From Altererythrobacter sp. H2 (GTDB lineage: Bacteria > Pseudomonadota > Alphaproteobacteria > Sphingomonadales > Sphingomonadaceae): a stretch of DNA of 64,000 bases. The DNA is taken from contig NZ_CP141285.1 of NCBI RefSeq assembly GCF_035319885.1, positions 1,178,001 through 1,242,000 of the forward strand, given 5' to 3'. Both the position numbers and the translations under genes were made by a program. How positions within the stretch are numbered: position 1 is the stretch's first letter; every line of letters starts with the position of its first letter. A model generated the notes under the pieces. It saw only the letters and a list, made by a program, of their open reading frames with translations. It ran no database searches and had not been told where the DNA came from. This document shows, piece after piece, positions 61,653 through 64,000 of the stretch.

Positions 61653-62885
61653 TCAGATGCGCCAGCGGGCCACCAGGAAGCCGTCGAGCCCGCCTTGCGC
61701 CGCAAGCTGTCCGGGGTGGGTGCGAACCCAGCCTTCGGCCGTCGGGATGAGGCCGCAAGGCAGTTCTTCGGCCGTAATGGGCAGTCGTGGCAGATTGACA
61801 CCGGCAGCCGCCTCCTCACCTTCCTCGCGCTCCAGCGAGCAGACCGCGTAGACCAGCGTACCGCCGGGTTTGAGCCATCCTGCGGCCCGTTCCAGCAATG
61901 CGCCCTGCAGTTCCGACATCTCCGCAATCTGGCGCGCACCGATCCGGTGCAGCACGTCGGGGTGGCGGCGGCAGGTGCCGGTGGCGGTGCAGGGCGCATC
62001 GAGCAGGATCGCGTCAAAGCGGTGCTTCGGTTCCCACTCCAGCGCATCGGCGCGCACGGTGGCGGCCTGCAGGCCGGTACGCTTGAGATTATCGCGTAGC
62101 AGGTCAAGCCGCCGCTTGCTCATGTCGAGTGCAGTCACGTTCCAGCCTGCAGCCGCCAGCTGCATGGTCTTGCCGCCCGGTGCTGCGCACAGGTCCAATA
62201 CGTGCCGGCCCTCGCCTGCGCCCAGCAGCCGCGCAGGGATGGAGGCCGCGAGGTCCTGTACCCACCAGGCCCCTTCGGCAAACCCGGCGAGCTTCTCCAC
62301 GGCTTCGCCGCGGGGCAGGCGCAGGTGGCCGGGGGCGAGGCTGTCCGCGGCGAGCTGGTTGGCCCAGTGCGCCGTTTCGGACGGATCGCGCAGCGCGAGA
62401 TCAAGCGGCGGCGGCTCGGCGAGGCCGGGCGCGATGGCATCGGCCCACTCGCCCCAGCGTTCGCGCACGGAATCGGGCAGCGTGGGATGCGGGGGTAGGG
62501 TGGCTTCGCGCTTGACGAGAGTGGAGAAGACGCCGTGGGCCAGTCGCCGTGGGCCGCCGGTCAGCAGCGGCAGGCCGGTGGCGATCACCGCATGGGGCGG
62601 GGTATCGAACCGCAGCCATTGCGCCAGCATCATGCGCAGCACCATGCGCGGCTTGGCATCATCCGGCAGGGCGCGGGCGGTGGCGCTGTCGATCAGGGCG
62701 TCGAAATCGGTCAGCCAGCGCAGCGTCTCACCGGCGATGGCACGGACGAGCGCCCTGTCTTCCGGCCGCCGCACGTCGCCGCTGGCCGACTGGAACGCCT
62801 GATCGAGCGTCTCGCCCCGGCGCAGGACAGCGTCGAGCAGACGGAGCGCGGCGCGGCGCGCGTGGATGCCGGTAGGTTGTGCCAT
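61653..62885 (-). CDS. rsmB: 16S rRNA (cytosine(967)-C(5))-methyltransferase RsmB-like
   Basis: The 410-residue protein has an N-terminal NusB-like domain (ARRAALRLLDAVLRRGETLDQAF...RALVRAIAGETLRWL) and a NOP2/Sun methyltransferase domain with VLDLCAAPGGKTMQLAAAG, FDAILLDAPCTATGTCRRHPDVLHR and the catalytic Cys in LVYAVCSLEREEGEE. The two motif cysteines (PCTATG and VCSLE) are both present. The 183-bp gap to the OmpA gene holds no gene I can see. Confidence 0.93.
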   Translation of the reverse strand: MAQPTGIHARRAALRLLDAVLRRGETLDQAFQSASGDVRRPEDRALVRAIAGETLRWLTDFDALIDSATARALPDDAKPRMVLRMMLAQWLRFDTPPHAVIATGLPLLTGGPRRLAHGVFSTLVKREATLPPHPTLPDSVRERWGEWADAIAPGLAEPPPLDLALRDPSETAHWANQLAADSLAPGHLRLPRGEAVEKLAGFAEGAWWVQDLAASIPARLLGAGEGRHVLDLCAAPGGKTMQLAAAGWNVTALDMSKRRLDLLRDNLKRTGLQAATVRADALEWEPKHRFDAILLDAPCTATGTCRRHPDVLHRIGARQIAEMSELQGALLERAAGWLKPGGTLVYAVCSLEREEGEEAAAGVNLPRLPITAEELPCGLIPTAEGWVRTHPGQLAAQGGLDGFLVARWRI

Positions 62886-62934
62886 GGGGTGCGGTTAGGC
62901 GTTCTTGAAAGCAAGCGCCAGTGGGCGCATCTGT

Positions 62935-63099
62935 ATGACCATGACCAAACGCGCCACCCGCCGCCCGGAAGGCTTCACCAAGCCTGCCCACTGGACCAAC
63001 GACCCGCCGCCTGCTCCCAAGCCGGTCGCGCAGGACGAAGAGCTGAGCCCCACCCGCTATGGCGACTGGGAGCACAAGGGCATCGCGATCGATTTCTGA
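62935..63099 (+). CDS. DUF1674 (SDHAF4-like) small protein
   Basis: The 54-residue protein ends in SPTRYGDWEHKGIAIDF, matching the conserved C-terminus of DUF1674/SDHAF4 proteins (RYGDWE-KG-AIDF). Its eukaryotic homologue assists insertion of flavinated SdhA into succinate dehydrogenase. The N-terminus is basic and Pro-rich. The start may be 62935 or 62941 (ATGACCATG). It is divergent from rsmB. Confidence 0.8.
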   Translation: MTMTKRATRRPEGFTKPAHWTNDPPPAPKPVAQDEELSPTRYGDWEHKGIAIDF

Positions 63100-63104
63100 G
63101 AGTG

Positions 63105-63175
63105 CGCCCCCGCGCAGGCGGGGGCCTCAGTCGGTTCGGAACACGTTCGCTTGAGGTTCCCGCCTGCGCGGGAAC
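63105..63175. repeat. Palindromic repeats before the P450 gene
   Basis: CCCCCGCGCAGGCGGGGG (63107-63124) and TTCCCGCCTGCGCGGGAA (63156-63173) are two hairpins of the CGCAGGCG family, in opposite orientation, resembling those at 14502-14643 and 34507-34524. Confidence 0.6.
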
Positions 63176-64000
63176 TCAAAGCGGCCTGAACGTCACCTTC
63201 AGCCCGTCCTTCGGCTGCGGGATCGGCCAGGCTTTCCATTCCGGCGCATAGCCAGGCTCGATTTCGATGGAATAGCGCGTCAGCACCTGGGCCAGCAGGA
63301 TCTTCACCTGCATGTAGGCGAAGTGGAGGCCGAGGCACATGTGCGCGCCGCCGCCGAACGGCACCCAGGCATATTTGTGCCGCGCGCGGACCTGTTCGGC
63401 GGTGAAGCGCATCGGGTCGAACTTTTCCGGTTCGGGCCAGTGCTCTTCCATGTGGTGGACATACTGCGTGTTGATCCCCACCGTCGTGCCGGCCGGGATG
63501 CGATAGCCGCCGAACTCGAAGGCCTTGAGCGCCCGGCGCGGCATCGAGGGCACTGGCGGGATCATCCGCAAGGCTTCCTTGAACGCCATCTCGACCAGGT
63601 CGAGCTTGCCGAGGTCGTCGTAAGACAGATCGCCGCCGCCGCCGGTCACTGCGGTGATTTCGGCCCGCAGTTTGTCCTGCCATTCGGGGTTCTTCGCCAG
63701 CAGCCAGATCAGCGAGGTCGCGCTGGAGGTGATGGTGTCATGCGCTGCCATCATCAGGAAGTTCATGTGGTCGACCACCTCGTCGACCGGCAGCAGGGTG
63801 CCGTCTTCACGGGTAGCGGTGGCGAACTGGCTGAACATGTCCTGCCCGCCGCCCTCGGCGCGTCGGCGTTCGGTCTCGCGGGTGAAGTAGTCGACCAGGA
63901 ACTCGCGGCCCTTCACGCCCTTGCGCATCAGCGTGCCGGGCAGCGGCTTGCGGATCGGCGCGACCGAGGCCTGCACCATGTAGACAAAGGCTTCGTTGAT
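63176..64000 (-). CDS. Cytochrome P450, C-terminal part (5' end outside window)
   Basis: The frame is open to the window edge, so the N-terminus is missing; the ATG at 63979 is internal (INEAFVY precedes it). Visible motifs are the I-helix AAHDTITSSATSLIW, the K-helix EALRM (the ExxR motif is EALR), PMRFTAEQ, and the haem-binding loop FGGGAHMCLGLHFAYMQ with the Cys ligand. It is a soluble bacterial P450 monooxygenase. The substrate is unknown; no redox partner gene is in view. Confidence 0.9.
   Translation of the reverse strand: MNEAFVYMVQASVAPIRKPLPGTLMRKGVKGREFLVDYFTRETERRRAEGGGQDMFSQFATATREDGTLLPVDEVVDHMNFLMMAAHDTITSSATSLIWLLAKNPEWQDKLRAEITAVTGGGGDLSYDDLGKLDLVEMAFKEALRMIPPVPSMPRRALKAFEFGGYRIPAGTTVGINTQYVHHMEEHWPEPEKFDPMRFTAEQVRARHKYAWVPFGGGAHMCLGLHFAYMQVKILLAQVLTRYSIEIEPGYAPEWKAWPIPQPKDGLKVTFRPL

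Overview
This 64 kb window is high-G+C DNA with densely packed genes, and it looks like the chromosome of an alphaproteobacterium, most likely Sphingomonadales (Erythrobacteraceae-like). The evidence is the str-S10-spc ribosomal cluster running rpsL-rpsG-fusA-tuf-rpsJ...secY-adk, an Arg/Gly-rich N-terminal extension on ribosomal protein S5, sphingomonad-type small hypothetical proteins, and families of short palindromic intergenic repeats. No rRNA operon, CRISPR array or complete transposon is visible.

Layout. 1-4.9 kb: tail of a class II DAHP synthase, a two-gene ergothioneine operon (egtB-egtD), a membrane-anchored retropepsin-like protease, a GST and a DUF1499 protein. 4.9-12 kb: tRNA-Gln, a GPH/MFS transporter, a YghU-type GST, a type IB topoisomerase, an HTH segment that reads in frame into glutamine-dependent NAD synthetase, and two exported proteins. 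12-18.6 kb: pirin and nitroreductase divergent from a LysR regulator, a GST, trhO, ilvE, and then a structured putative RNA encoding an 18-residue peptide. 18.6-31 kb: tlyA, tspO, ubiK, recO, leuB, glycosyltransferases, a TetR regulator with two clear operators, metZ, tauE, apaG, LysR and GNAT genes.

31-34.6 kb is accessory DNA. Two paired sphingomonad hypothetical genes and palindromic repeats precede an AT-richer two-gene cassette: a 2-TM beta-rich Cap15-type effector and a cGAS/DncV-like nucleotidyltransferase. This is a compact CBASS anti-phage system inserted just upstream of the ribosomal cluster.

34.6-51.5 kb is the ribosomal protein/translation cluster, almost all on the + strand with short or overlapping junctions. 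It includes an unusual hairpin-rich 300-bp break between rpsJ and rplC. The cluster stops after secY-adk; rpsM-rpsK-rpoA-rplQ are not in the window.

52.5-56.0 kb is a small integrative element in tRNA-Lys. It has a 47-bp perfect direct repeat (att core), a tyrosine integrase next to the left repeat, paired 19-bp arm-like repeats near both ends, and cargo made of gene fragments: a Ser/Thr kinase N-lobe fused in frame to the C-terminal half of an AAA_13 ATPase, then an opposing truncated ORF. 56-64 kb returns to core genes: folK (its stop codon lies inside tRNA-Lys), a family-5 uracil-DNA glycosylase, N-carbamoylputrescine amidase, a SIMPL lipoprotein, a periplasmic methyltransferase-like protein, msrA, an OmpA-family protein, rsmB, a DUF1674 protein and a partial cytochrome P450.

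All family assignments come from reading motifs and remembered family features. No database search was run.
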